From positions 496,001 through 560,000 of the forward strand of contig JAHLKG010000016.1 in assembly GCA_025526995.1 (NCBI GenBank): a stretch of 64,000 nucleotides of DNA, in the 5' to 3' direction. Of this stretch, positions 9,791 to 18,657 are shown piece after piece. Both the position numbers and the translations under genes were made by a program. The notes below the pieces were generated by a model. The model was not told where the DNA came from. It was given only the letters and a program-made list of their open reading frames with translations, and did no database searches. This stretch comes from Powellomyces hirtus. Taxonomy: Eukaryota > Chytridiomycota > Chytridiomycetes > Spizellomycetales > Powellomycetaceae. The stretch's first letter is position 1, and the number at the start of each line of letters is the position of its first letter.

Positions 9791-10154
9791 TATTGGAATG
9801 TTGAGCCTTGCGTACTCAACGTTAGTCCTTACATTAGATCCTTACTTGGATTGTCCAGCTAGAACGCGTGACCATGATACCGGTAACGCTAAGAGCTGAA
9901 TTGGATCACGTGTCATCACGTGATTGGAGAAAAAGTAGATTAGAACACTCGACAAGCAAGACATTACCGATAAGACCGAAGACATAAAATATATTCACAT
10001 TACATCTCCGTGCATCTGACAACGCTACACCGTCAACTGCATCACAGAAGAGCTTTGTAAACCCGCCCTACAAAGGCAATACAAGCAGATTGCCTCAAAT
10101 TTGCCAATGCTCTGCATTTCCAATAAAGTACCGGAAACGCTGATATCTCCAATA
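9791..10154 (+). repeat. Cop-2 LTR (complete, 364 bp)
   Basis: Begins TATTGGAATG and ends ATATCTCCAATA: perfect 7-bp inverted ends TATTGGA/TCCAATA. The terminal dinucleotides are TA...TA instead of TG...CA. A PPT precedes it and a degraded PBS follows. An A/T stretch (cataaaatatattc, about 9984-9999) may be the TATA region. If the LTR were taken to start at 9789 it would be TG, but the inverted-repeat match would be lost. Confidence 0.65.
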
Positions 10155-10202
10155 AGTTATGAGCATTGAGAACACTGGTCGAATGCAAATCGTTCTCCCT
10201 TT
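10155..10202 (+). other. Decayed PBS and leader after the Cop-2 LTR
   Basis: AGTTATGAGCATTGAG is a degraded version of the half-tRNA PBS. The next 30 bases match the Cop-2 leader seen on the minus strand left of 6821. After about 10203 the sequence becomes antisense Cop-2 protease. Confidence 0.6.
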
Positions 10203-11057
10203 GATGACAGCGCTCTCATCATCAAAAGTAACTCTCTTTCATCTTTGGCCAGTGCAGAGACCAAGATGAGAGTTTTGGCGAGTTTCGGAACATAAAGAAC
10301 ATCATTGAGAGGTACATCTCCCTCTGGAAGCTTCAAGATAGCGTTCCCTTTCACTTCAGCATTGAGAAAGGCATTATTTCCAAATCTGCCACGCGTTGAG
10401 TGCTCTTCGTAGGATTCGAGAATGGAAATGTCATTCGTCATGTGCTGTGAGCAGCCCGAATCCAGGTATGCCATTGTAGTGGCATTGTGCGCTTCTGCAA
10501 TGTTGGCATTAGCTGTGCATTTCAAGGCTTCGACAGCCTTGGTCTTGAGGGGACAATTGAATGGAGTATGTTCATTCAAATTGCATAATCGACAGGGGAA
10601 GTTTTGTTTCTTCCTCGAGTCTGTGGTCCACTTTGCATCGGTCTTCTTGTAACTTGAGCCTTCCTTCTTAGAACGTTGGGCTTTGAGCGCAACGTTTTTG
10701 CTCTTCTTGGCGCACCGGTTGTTCTGGTTTCTCTTGGTACTTCCATTATCCTAACGTTTGGCGGCTGCATGTAGGCTTTGAAGATCATCAAAACCCTGGG
10801 TTCTGATGAGCTCAGCTTGATGTTTGTTCATTCTTCAAAGGTAGAACCACTTGTAGATCAGGAACGGAATGTTCGAGATGAGCTGGCTGGTATTCTTTGT
10901 GAACAAAGTGTTGTACTGTGCAATGGTATGACTTCCTTGTCACAATCTATTGAGTTGAGTGAGTAGAACTTCCTCATGATTGGTTGGTTGATAACGCTGG
11001 AGGAATGGTCACTTGAAAGTTTGCCAATTTGTGATGGGAGGATATTTCCCTGCATCC
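10203..11057 (-). pseudogene. Cop-2-type gag and protease fragment
   Basis: Minus strand, 5' to 3': a capsid block (ITNWQTFK, then QPTNHEEVLLTQLNRL and TIAQYNTLFTKN) broken by stops, a basic linker, a CCHC knuckle CRLCNLNEHTPFNC (C-X2-C-X4-H-X4-C) near 10550-10600, and a Copia protease with AYLDSGCSQHMTN and LNDVLYVPKLAKTL. A frameshift follows the VSALAKDE stretch. This is the part missing from the Cop-2 left arm, on the same strand, so it may be its displaced upstream half. It could equally be an independent copy. Confidence 0.7.
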
Positions 11058-11393
11058 TTGAAGGTGCAGGTGGTCATCCTGCCATTAGGGAGAGCTCTCT
11101 GGATGGTTGCTGTGCCCTTCTCAGTCAGCTCCACTGTCCTGTTGCCAGCCAGATGCAGCCTAGCATTGTTGAGAGGTTGCGAGTTGCTCAACCAGGCTCT
11201 GTTGCTGGTCATGTGCTGTGATGCACCCAAGTCACTGATCCAATGGTTACCCCTGCTACTGATAGCTGAGAAGGCAAAGGCCTCATGCCCAGAAGCCTGG
11301 TATGCCTCTGAGTTCTGCTGCTCTGCTGTCAGCCTCTTCCTGCACTCCTTCTTGAAGTGCCCTTCCTTCCCTAAATAGAAGCAAGGCCCTGCT
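11058..11393 (-). pseudogene. Cop-3 fragment: zinc knuckle and protease
   Basis: Minus strand encodes GPCFYLGKEGHFKKECRKRL (a CCHC knuckle with its second Cys changed to Leu), then DLGASQHMTSNRAWLSN and TTCTFKD. The plus-strand Cop-3 starting at 11394 encodes the same regions at about 12510-12850. The fragment is joined to Cop-2 gag at about 11057 and is cut by the Cop-3 LTR at 11394. Confidence 0.7.
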
Positions 11394-11761
11394 TGTTGGA
11401 GTCTGTATCTCTGCCTGTAGGTGCCCAATCCCCAGACTGTGGGCGGCGTTGAATGGCCCCGGTTGTGTGGCAGCCAACGAGCCTTGTTTGACTTGGATAG
11501 AGCCACAGCTGACCTAGTTGTGGCAGGTTACATCCTGAGGCTGTGTTGTTGGAGCAGAGCCTCTGTCAAGGATCTTGGCAATGCTCAGAACAGTCTCAAA
11601 GCACCAACAGAGAACTCAGCATTGCTTGGCACTGCTCAGCCAAGGAACTTGGCATCCTTGGCCGTGTACAGATAGTCTCCTATAAAAGACCAGTGCTTCC
11701 TGGTCCCTCCCTCTACAATAATGAGACAGTTTCCACAGAAAATCAACACATTGCATCAACA
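11394..11761 (+). repeat. Cop-3 5' LTR
   Basis: 368 bp, TGTTGGAGTC ... GCATCAACA (TGTTG/CAACA inverted ends), followed directly by the PBS. It contains a TATA box (TATAAAAG near 11681). Confidence 0.8.
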
Positions 11762-11776
11762 GGTTATGAGCCCTGG
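11762..11776 (+). other. Cop-3 primer-binding site
   Basis: GGTTATGAGCCCTGG, complementary to the initiator tRNA-Met anticodon arm, adjoining the LTR. Confidence 0.75.
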
Positions 11777-11877
11777 ATCTGCAACTCATTGATCAATGAA
11801 TATCAACCTCAACCACCCATTCCCTCTACTGTTATTTCCCCCTTCTCCCCACCTCCCACCACCTCAATGAACTCATC

Positions 11878-13818
11878 ATGTCCTCTGACCATGATACTGG
11901 CTGCCTCACCTTTGACAAGTTCACGGGCAAAAACTTCCACCTCTGGAAGTTCAAGATGCAGGCCATGCTGCAAGCCAAGAGCTTGTGGAGTGCCATCAAA
12001 CGGATGCTCCCTACGGACACCCCCGACCAGGATACTTGCAGGAAGGAGGAGAAGGCTATGGCTGCCTTGGTGCTGTCATTGGGAGATGAGCCACTCATGC
12101 ATGTCCAGAACGCTGCAACTGCTGCTGAGGTCTGGAGGAACCTGAAGGAGGTGCATGAGAGGAAGGGGATTGCGAACAAGCTCTATCTGAGATGCAAGTT
12201 CCTGACATTGGTGATGGAGGATGGAGATGGGATGCTGGAACACATCAACAAGGTCAAGATGATGGCTCAACAGCTGGAGGCCATTGGGGCAAAAGTGGAC
12301 AATGAGGACATCATCACCACACCGCTCTACAGCCTGCTGGAGAGCTTTGAGTCACTCATTGTGTCTCTGGAGTCCAGGGCAGATGATCTCAATCTTCTGC
12401 ATGAGGAGTCACAGCGCTCTGAAGGACAGGATGCCGGTGGAAAGGACGGCAGGGCCTTCTATGGCAGGAGTCAAATCAGCAACACCACTATGAACACCAC
12501 TATGAAGAACGCAGGAGGGCCTTGCTTCTATTGTGGAAAGGAAGGGCACTTCAAAAAGGAGTGCAGGAAGAGGCTGGCAAGCAGCGGAGCTCGGAGGCAA
12601 ACCGGGCTTCTGGACTTGAGGCCTTTGCCTTCTTGGCCACCAGCAGCAGCGGTGGCCATTGGATCATTGACTTGGGTGCATCACAGCACATGACCAGCAA
12701 CAGAGCCTCGTTGAGCAACTGGCAACCTCTGACAATGCTAGGCTGCATCTCGCTGGCAACGGGACAGTGGAGGCAACTGAGAAGGGCACAGCAACCATCC
12801 AGACAGCTCTCCCTAATGGCAAGATGACCACCTGCACCTTCAAGGATGTCTGGCTTGTGCCCAAACTCAAGAGAAGCCTTCTGTCAGTTGCTCCGCTGGA
12901 GGGAGCAGGAGCCAACATCCAGTTTGTTGGGGGGAAGATGCAAAATCAAGACCAGGAAGGGTGCACTTGCTCTCAGCTGCGACCATCCGGAGGGGCTTTA
13001 TGCCCTAGGACAACCTCTGGATGCTGCTGCCCAGTGCCATGCTGTTGCCATCAGCACCACTGCAGCAATTCTGGAGACCTGGCGTCGACGCTTGGGGCAT
13101 CTCAACTGTCAGAGCATCCAGCTTATGGCCAGGGAGGGCCTGCTCCAGGGCGTGGAAGCAGTAGGAGCGCTGGAAAGTGCACCCTGCTCAATCTGGGCTC
13201 TAGGCAAGGCCACAATGCTGCCCTTCCCTAAGAAGCACTCCTCCAGGGTTTTGGAAGTCTTGGAACTGGTGCGTTCAGATGTCTGTGGGCCAATGAGGAC
13301 ACTTACAATTGGAGGAGCTTGCTACTTCGTCCTCTTCATTGACGACAAGAGCAGAGCAGTTTTCCCCTATCTGCTCAAGACCAAGGCAGAGACACTTCCC
13401 AGCTTCAAGATCGTTGCTACAGCGGCTGCAACAGAGACAGGATGCTCACTCAAGGTCCTTCAGTCAGACCATGGTGGAGAATACCTGTCCAAGGCGTTCT
13501 CAAACTTCACTCAGTCCTTGGGCATCCGACACCAGCTCAGTTCTGTTACCACACCTCAGCAGAATGGTGTTGCAAAGTGCATGAACAGGACCCCGGTTGA
13601 GGTGGCTCGATGCCTGCTGCTTCAAGCTGGCCTTCCCTACAAGTTCTGGGGTGAAGCACTCATGACAGCTGCATACCTGAGGAACCAAAGCCCCATTCAA
13701 GCTCTCCATAACAATGGCAGATCTGGACAGGCACTCGTCCAAACATTCAGCACCTTTGCATCTTTGGCTGCACAGCCTATGTTTCCACTCTCGAGAAGAA
13801 CGAGCACAAGCTTGGTCC
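11878..13818 (+). pseudogene. Cop-3 gag, protease and integrase (5' part of gag-pol)
   Basis: From ATG 11878: a Copia Gag of the UBN2/DUF4219 type (FDKFTGKNFHLWKFKMQAML, EVWRNLKEVHERKGIANKLY), zinc knuckle CFYCGKEGHFKKEC, then a frameshift into protease (DLGASQHMTSN, with DSG changed to DLG). Integrase follows from about 13080 (WRRRLGHLNCQSI, VRSDVCGPM, LQSDHGGEY, TPQQNGVAKCMNRT). The catalytic Glu of GVAER is Lys (13575-13577) and the zinc-region His and Cys are altered. The reading frame is cut at 13818 by Cop-4A. It is inactive. Confidence 0.8.
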
Positions 13819-13892
13819 TGTTGGAATCTACCTGTGGGCGCCTCTGGGAGGACTTAGAGCACACGGGACATGTGGGAGGACATCCACTTGTG

Positions 13893-13942
13893 TCTAGAAT
13901 GGTCTGGACTGGTCCAGAATGGTCTAGAACGATCCAGAATAG
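13893..13942 (+). promoter_or_regulatory. 10-bp-period GAA array resembling a step-type heat-shock element
   Basis: Five consecutive 10-bp units: TCTAGAATGG, TCTGGACTGG, TCCAGAATGG, TCTAGAACGA, TCCAGAATAG. Four carry nGAAn exactly 10 bp apart. The second reads GAC here but GAA in copies D, E, F, H, I, J and in the 3' LTR of G. Step-type heat-shock elements are nGAAn units in direct repeat with 5-bp gaps. It lies about 170-220 bp upstream of the TATA-like box. Binding by HSF is inference. Confidence 0.5.
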
Positions 13943-14114
13943 CTGGAGAGGGCCTGGGAAGGCCTAGAACACGTCTGGAGCGCTGATAGAAGCGCCAAGA
14001 AAAGGCAAAAAGACACCCTGTGATTGGGAACAATACTAGGCCAGGCCAGGGCCGTCTTGGCCAAGCTAGGGCACAGTTAGATTGTCACTACACATGTACT
14101 ATGATCCAAATTGT

Positions 14115-14122
14115 TATTAAAG
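14115..14122 (+). promoter_or_regulatory. TATA-like box of the Cop-4 LTR
   Basis: TATTAAAG about 297 bp into the LTR. The 3' LTR of G and the LTRs of H, I and J have canonical TATAAAAG at the same place. Confidence 0.55.
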
Positions 14123-14318
14123 GACGCCCTCTGGGCATCCCCAACCAATATAATAACAGTCCAACACACTCTACTTGTCTAGTACACTCTGCCAAACACT
14201 ACAGGCGACCTTCCCTACCTTGGGAAGCACCTTCAGACCCTCTGCAAGTCTTGACAACAACCTAGCAACCTATCTGGTATGCTGAGTTCCTGTTTGTAGA
14301 TGTCAAGACGTCTCAACA

Positions 14319-14332
14319 GGTTATGAGCCCTG
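14319..14332 (+). other. Cop-4A primer-binding site (half-tRNA iMet)
   Basis: GGTTATGAGCCCTG abuts the LTR and is the exact complement of CAGGGCTCATAACC, the initiator tRNA-Met anticodon arm. This implies priming by a cleaved 5' half-tRNA as in Drosophila copia. Confidence 0.8.
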
Positions 14333-14597
14333 ACACAGCTGTCTGAACATTACTGACTCCACCTCTATCCCTATCTGGGAAACACGTCACTGTGCCTATC
14401 ACTGGTGCTGCTGAGGACTTGGAGAACTGTTTGAGCACTCGAGAAGCCTAGATAGCAGGCATAGGACACCTGCGTCTGACCATCAAACGAGCTATTGTCT
14501 GGACTGGACTGGACTGGAGTGGATTTTCTGGAGCAGGTTCTGACCACTTGCGGTTGAACACCGGGACTATCCCATTTTGCCACACTCTTTGCACAAG
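14333..14597 (+). other. Cop-4A untranslated leader with short GGACT repeat
   Basis: 265 bp between PBS and gag ATG. It contains a tandem CTGGA/GGACT stretch (about 14508-14530) kept in every copy. No long frame; packaging and translation signals would be expected here. Confidence 0.5.
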
Positions 14598-17500
14598 ATG
14601 GCTGGCGACTCTGACAGCCGAGTGTCCATTGAGAGGTTCACTGGGGAGAACTTTCACCTTTGGAAGTTGAAAATGAAGATGCTGTTGATTGAGAAGGGAC
14701 TTTGGGATGCCATTGACATCAAGGACGGCTCAGGAACTGCCAAGGCCACCAACACAGCATCAGACGACTGGATACGTCGAGATGAGAGAGCTCTGGCTCT
14801 GCTGATCATGTCTTTGAATGATGAGCAATTGATGCATGTTCATGAGGCTGAATCCGCCCTTGAAGCATGGGAAAAGCTGAGGGAGGTGCATGAGAAGAAG
14901 GGGGTTGCCAACAGACACTTCCTGAGACGTCGGTTCCTCACTGTGACAATGGACCCAACTGATTCCATGACCATCCACATCAACAAGATCAAGAGGATGA
15001 CCCAGGAACTTGCAGCCATCGGAGCTCCCGTTTCTGAGGAGGACCATGTGTTCTCCTTGCTCTCTTCCCTTCCAGAAGCCTTTGACACCCTTGTGATGAC
15101 TCTGGAGTCGACCAGTGAGAAGCTGGACTTGGCTTTTGTGACATCCAGGCTGTTGCAGGAGGAAATGAGGCGTGCAGATGGAAAGAAGAACTCTGGAAAG
15201 GCAGCAAAAGCCTTCTTCACACAAGCTGACACCAAAGGGAATGCTCAGAAGACCAACAACGCTGGGGGAAAGCCAGATTGGAAGAAGGAGGCAGTCTGTC
15301 ACTATTGCAACAAGAAGGGCCACATCAAGAAGGAATGCCACAAGAGGGCAGCAGACGAGAAGAAGGGCCTAAACCAGGCCAACTCAACTCAACAGACGCC
15401 TGGAGGCTTTGCTTTCACCACCATTGGAACTCAGATGCCATCCCTGACATCCAACACTTGGATTTTGGACTCAGGAGCCTCTCAGCACATGACTGGCCGC
15501 AGAGAGCTGTTTGGGGACTATGAGAAGATGTCTCCTGTCGCCATTGAGATGGCAGACAATCACACATTGGAAGCTGTGGGGCATGGAACGCTTCACACAT
15601 GGGTGATCAACACAGAGGGGAAGACAGTGCCCCTGCAAATCCAGAACTGCTGGCACGTCCCCAAGATGACCAAGAACCTCCTATCACTGGCTCGCCTTGC
15701 CAAAGCTGGAGCTTGTTTTGAAGTGGGACCACAGGCTGCTCGGATCATTGCAAAGGATGGGATGGCTTTCCTTGCCAAAGAGAACCAATTTGTCTACACA
15801 TTCGAGACAACACATGGGCAGGCAAATGCTGGGATTGCCCACAATGTTGGAAGGGACACAACAAGTCAGGACTTGTCCCTATGGCATCAGAGACTCGGCC
15901 ATTTGAACGTTGCAGACATTGGAAGGCTCACCAAGCTTGCCAAGGGCGTTCAAACTAGTGGGAGCTTGAGCATTTGTGACACTTGTGCACTCAGCAAAGC
16001 AAGCAGAGCGCCATTCCCCAAGGCACAGGCCTCCAGAGCATCAGAGAAGCTGGGATTGATCCACACAGATGTCTGGGGACCAGTTGAACCACCCACGATC
16101 ACTGGATATCGCTATTTTGTCACATTCATTGATGACAAGACAAGATATTTCCATGTTTGCCTTATGAAGACCAAGGGAGAAGTTGCTAGGCACTATCAGG
16201 AGCTGGAAGCAGCACTTGTCCCCCTACATGGAAAGCAGATCAAAGCTGTCAGATCCGACCCAGGAGGCGAGTACATGAGCAACTTGCTAAGGGACCACTT
16301 CAAGGAGAAGGGCACACAGCATCAGAGGAGTTCAGTAAATACTCCACAGCAAAATGGTGTTGCTGAACGAGCCAACCGTACCCTTGTGGAGATGGGGAGA
16401 TGTTTGTTGAAGCAGTCAGGCTTGGACAAGCGTTTCTGGGGAGAAGCAATCATGACAGCAGTCTATCTGAGGAACAGATCTCCCACTGTTGCATGCCCCA
16501 AGACGCCTTATGAGATGTTCCTTGGTATCCCACCATCTCTGGGACATTTGAGGACGTTTGGATGCATTGCCTATGCCTACATTCAACCCAACAAGCGCCA
16601 GAAGCTGGATGATGCTGCTGTCAAGTGCATCATGCTGGGGTATAGCTCCCACAGCAAGGAATACCGGCTTATGGACATACAGACTAAGAAGATCCTGTTC
16701 TCCAGAAGTGTCAAATTCGATGAGAAGAGCTTCATTCCATCCCTCCAGTCTGCTCAGACGCCCCAAGTGCCTGCTGAGAGCCTGGAAGTGGGAATTGGGC
16801 CCGAAATGAAGCTGCAGGATGTCAGTGACGAGCTGCAGGATGTCAGTGACGAGCTGCAGGATGTCAGTAACGACTCTGAGGACACAGACATGTCAGAGGG
16901 AGAGGAGAACATGAGGGAACGGACCCCTGAGCCGTCCTCTGACTATGAGAGTGCTGCAGAGCCTTCTCCAACCCCCAAAAGACTCAGGAAGCCGCCAGGA
17001 GAGTGGTGGAAGGCTTCAAGCAACGCTGCAAACGTTGCTGCAGTTGCCTATGCTGTCTCCTTTGTCTCAAACGAGCCCACAAGCTACAAGGAGAGCCAGA
17101 CCATGCCAGATGCTTCACAATGGCGTCAGGCTGCTCAGGAAGAGATGGATGCTCTTGCCAAGAATGGGACATGGCAACTTGTGGATCTGCCAACGGGCAG
17201 AAAAGCTATTGGATGCAAGTGGGTCTTCAAACGAAAGCTGAAGGACACAGGAGAGCTTGACAGATACAAGGCAAGACTTGTTGCCAAGGGATTCTCTCAG
17301 AGAAAGGGATTGGACTATCAGGAGACGTTTGCTCCTGTTGCCAAGTTTGGTCCCATGAGACTGCTGTTCTCCATCATTGCCACAGATGACTTGGAGGCAC
17401 ATCAGATGGACGTGAAGACAGCATTCTTGCAAGGGGATCTGGACTATGTGATCTACATGCGCCAACCGGAGGGCTTTGAGGATTCCAAGCATCCAGGACG

Positions 17501-18650
17501 GGTCTGCAAGCTTGGGAGACCCCTCTACGGCCTCAAGCAATCAGCAAGGCGCTTCAACCACAAGATAGACCACAAACTGAAGTCTATGGGCTTTGTGCAG
17601 TCGACTGCAGAGCCTTGCATGTACTACAGGAGTCAGAATGGGACAACAGAGTACATTCTGATCTATGTGGACGACCTCATTGTGGCCTCATCAAGCAAGG
17701 AACAGCTGGGGGATGTCAAGAAGGAGCTGAGGCGAGCTTTTGAGATGACAGACCTTGGAGAGCTGAATTACTTCCTTGGGATTCACATCAGACGGAGCAG
17801 AAGCACCCGCACCATCTGGTTGTCTCAGAAGAAGTATGTTGAAGAGGTCGTTTCGAAATTCAACATGGGAGATGCCAAGGTTCATGCCACGCCTATGGAA
17901 CATGGACTGCACCTCAGAAACAACATGGCACCTCAGAATGAGACGGAGGAGCTGGAGATGAGCTCTGTGCCATACAGGAATGCAGTGGGCAGTTTGATCT
18001 ATGCCATGCTAGGAACACGCCCTGACATTGCTGCTGCAGTTGGAATTGTGTCCAAGTACCTTGCAAAGCCTGGAAAGGAGCATTGGAGTGCTGCCAAGCG
18101 GATCATCAGATACCTGAAGGGCACAAGCGAACTTGGAATCCTTCTGGGAGGCAAAGAGAATGTCTCTGAGCCTAGGAAGCTGGTTGGATACTCGGATTCC
18201 GACTATGCTGGATGTTTGGACACAAGGAGATCAACCACTGGATTCATCTTCATGTTCAACGGGCCTATCACCTGGCAATCCAAGCGGCAGACCACTGTAG
18301 CTCTTTCAAGCACGGAAGCAGAGTACATGGCACTAGCCCAGTGCACCAAGGAAGCTGTTTGGCTTCGTCTGCTTGCAGGGGAGCTTGGATTCAAGCAGGA
18401 TGGACCCACAATGCTCTTTGAGGACAACCAGGGTGCCATCGCTCTTGCTAAGAACCCGGCATTGCATGCCAGCACCAAACACATTGAAGTGAGGTACCAC
18501 TTTATCAGAGAAGCACTAGGACGCTTGGAGATTGCATTAGAGTATCTCTCGACTCAGGACATGGTTGCAGACATCTTGACAAAACCACTGGCTAGGGATC
18601 AGTTCTTGAAACTGAGGGACGCCTGTGGGATCACAAAACATGTTTCGTGA
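14598..18650 (+). CDS. Cop-4A gag-pol polyprotein (1350 aa)
   Basis: A single frame starting at ATG 14598 (MAGDSDSRV); the upstream TTG extension is not needed. Gag of the UBN2/DUF4219 kind at about 1-230 (FTGENFHLWKLKMKMLL), zinc knuckle CHYCNKKGHIKKEC at 234-247, aspartic protease WILDSGASQHMTG with DSG at 291-293. Integrase zinc region from H430 (LWHQRLGH, later CDTC) and DDE residues D491, D554, E590 with D-X35-E spacing. Acidic 7-aa repeats LQDVSDE at about 739-759, RT with MDVKTAFLQGDL and YVDD at 1023-1026, and RNase H with D1200, E1240 (EAEYMAL) and EDNQGA at 1275. No frameshift separates gag and pol, so Gag excess must arise otherwise. All key residues are present. Confidence 0.93.
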   Translation: MAGDSDSRVSIERFTGENFHLWKLKMKMLLIEKGLWDAIDIKDGSGTAKATNTASDDWIRRDERALALLIMSLNDEQLMHVHEAESALEAWEKLREVHEKKGVANRHFLRRRFLTVTMDPTDSMTIHINKIKRMTQELAAIGAPVSEEDHVFSLLSSLPEAFDTLVMTLESTSEKLDLAFVTSRLLQEEMRRADGKKNSGKAAKAFFTQADTKGNAQKTNNAGGKPDWKKEAVCHYCNKKGHIKKECHKRAADEKKGLNQANSTQQTPGGFAFTTIGTQMPSLTSNTWILDSGASQHMTGRRELFGDYEKMSPVAIEMADNHTLEAVGHGTLHTWVINTEGKTVPLQIQNCWHVPKMTKNLLSLARLAKAGACFEVGPQAARIIAKDGMAFLAKENQFVYTFETTHGQANAGIAHNVGRDTTSQDLSLWHQRLGHLNVADIGRLTKLAKGVQTSGSLSICDTCALSKASRAPFPKAQASRASEKLGLIHTDVWGPVEPPTITGYRYFVTFIDDKTRYFHVCLMKTKGEVARHYQELEAALVPLHGKQIKAVRSDPGGEYMSNLLRDHFKEKGTQHQRSSVNTPQQNGVAERANRTLVEMGRCLLKQSGLDKRFWGEAIMTAVYLRNRSPTVACPKTPYEMFLGIPPSLGHLRTFGCIAYAYIQPNKRQKLDDAAVKCIMLGYSSHSKEYRLMDIQTKKILFSRSVKFDEKSFIPSLQSAQTPQVPAESLEVGIGPEMKLQDVSDELQDVSDELQDVSNDSEDTDMSEGEENMRERTPEPSSDYESAAEPSPTPKRLRKPPGEWWKASSNAANVAAVAYAVSFVSNEPTSYKESQTMPDASQWRQAAQEEMDALAKNGTWQLVDLPTGRKAIGCKWVFKRKLKDTGELDRYKARLVAKGFSQRKGLDYQETFAPVAKFGPMRLLFSIIATDDLEAHQMDVKTAFLQGDLDYVIYMRQPEGFEDSKHPGRVCKLGRPLYGLKQSARRFNHKIDHKLKSMGFVQSTAEPCMYYRSQNGTTEYILIYVDDLIVASSSKEQLGDVKKELRRAFEMTDLGELNYFLGIHIRRSRSTRTIWLSQKKYVEEVVSKFNMGDAKVHATPMEHGLHLRNNMAPQNETEELEMSSVPYRNAVGSLIYAMLGTRPDIAAAVGIVSKYLAKPGKEHWSAAKRIIRYLKGTSELGILLGGKENVSEPRKLVGYSDSDYAGCLDTRRSTTGFIFMFNGPITWQSKRQTTVALSSTEAEYMALAQCTKEAVWLRLLAGELGFKQDGPTMLFEDNQGAIALAKNPALHASTKHIEVRYHFIREALGRLEIALEYLSTQDMVADILTKPLARDQFLKLRDACGITKHVS

Positions 18651-18657
18651 GTGGGAG
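18649..18657 (+). other. Cop-4A polypurine tract, overlapping the stop codon
   Basis: GAGTGGGAG directly before the 3' LTR; its first two bases are the last two of the TGA stop (18648-18650). Confidence 0.6.

Larger units (their letters stand above)
6977..10202 (+). mobile_element. Cop-2 right arm: degenerate Copia element with 3' LTR
   Basis: Plus strand: integrase, chromodomain, RT, RNase H (6977-9751), polypurine tract, a complete LTR (9791-10154), then a PBS and about 30 bp of leader before an abrupt switch to antisense gag-protease at about 10203. It is the inverted copy of the left arm, separated by the foldback and LTR fragment. Having PBS and leader after what should be a 3' LTR means the LTR is also a 5' LTR of something, a tandem or rearranged form. 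Confidence 0.7.
13819..14318 (+). repeat. Cop-4A 5' LTR
   Basis: 500 bp, TGTTGGAATC ... CGTCTCAACA, with the TG...CA ends. Promoter features are listed separately. It belongs to the GAC/TATTAAAG LTR subfamily. Confidence 0.93.

Noticed and set aside
13893..13942. Regular short repeats as a CRISPR array
   Set aside because: Units are contiguous 10-mers without spacers, in a eukaryotic LTR.
13846..13967. Cop-3 integrase frame continuing past 13818
   Set aside because: From 13819 it is Cop-4A LTR read by chance.
14020..14265. 81-aa frame inside 14 of the 16 Cop-4 LTRs
   Set aside because: It starts with GTG, spans promoter and R regions and is lost by single-base changes in the G 3' LTR and in H; its conservation is explained by LTR identity.
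14319..14332. tRNA-like segment
   Set aside because: Only the anticodon-arm complement is present, at an LTR edge; it is a primer-binding site and not a tRNA gene.
14760..15341. Antisense 193-aa frame over Cop-4 gag, present in every copy
   Set aside because: It recurs only because the copies are near-identical and lies opposite a strongly coding frame; no domain or start context supports it.
17115..17540. Antisense 141-aa frame opposite RT
   Set aside because: Shadow of the gag-pol frame.
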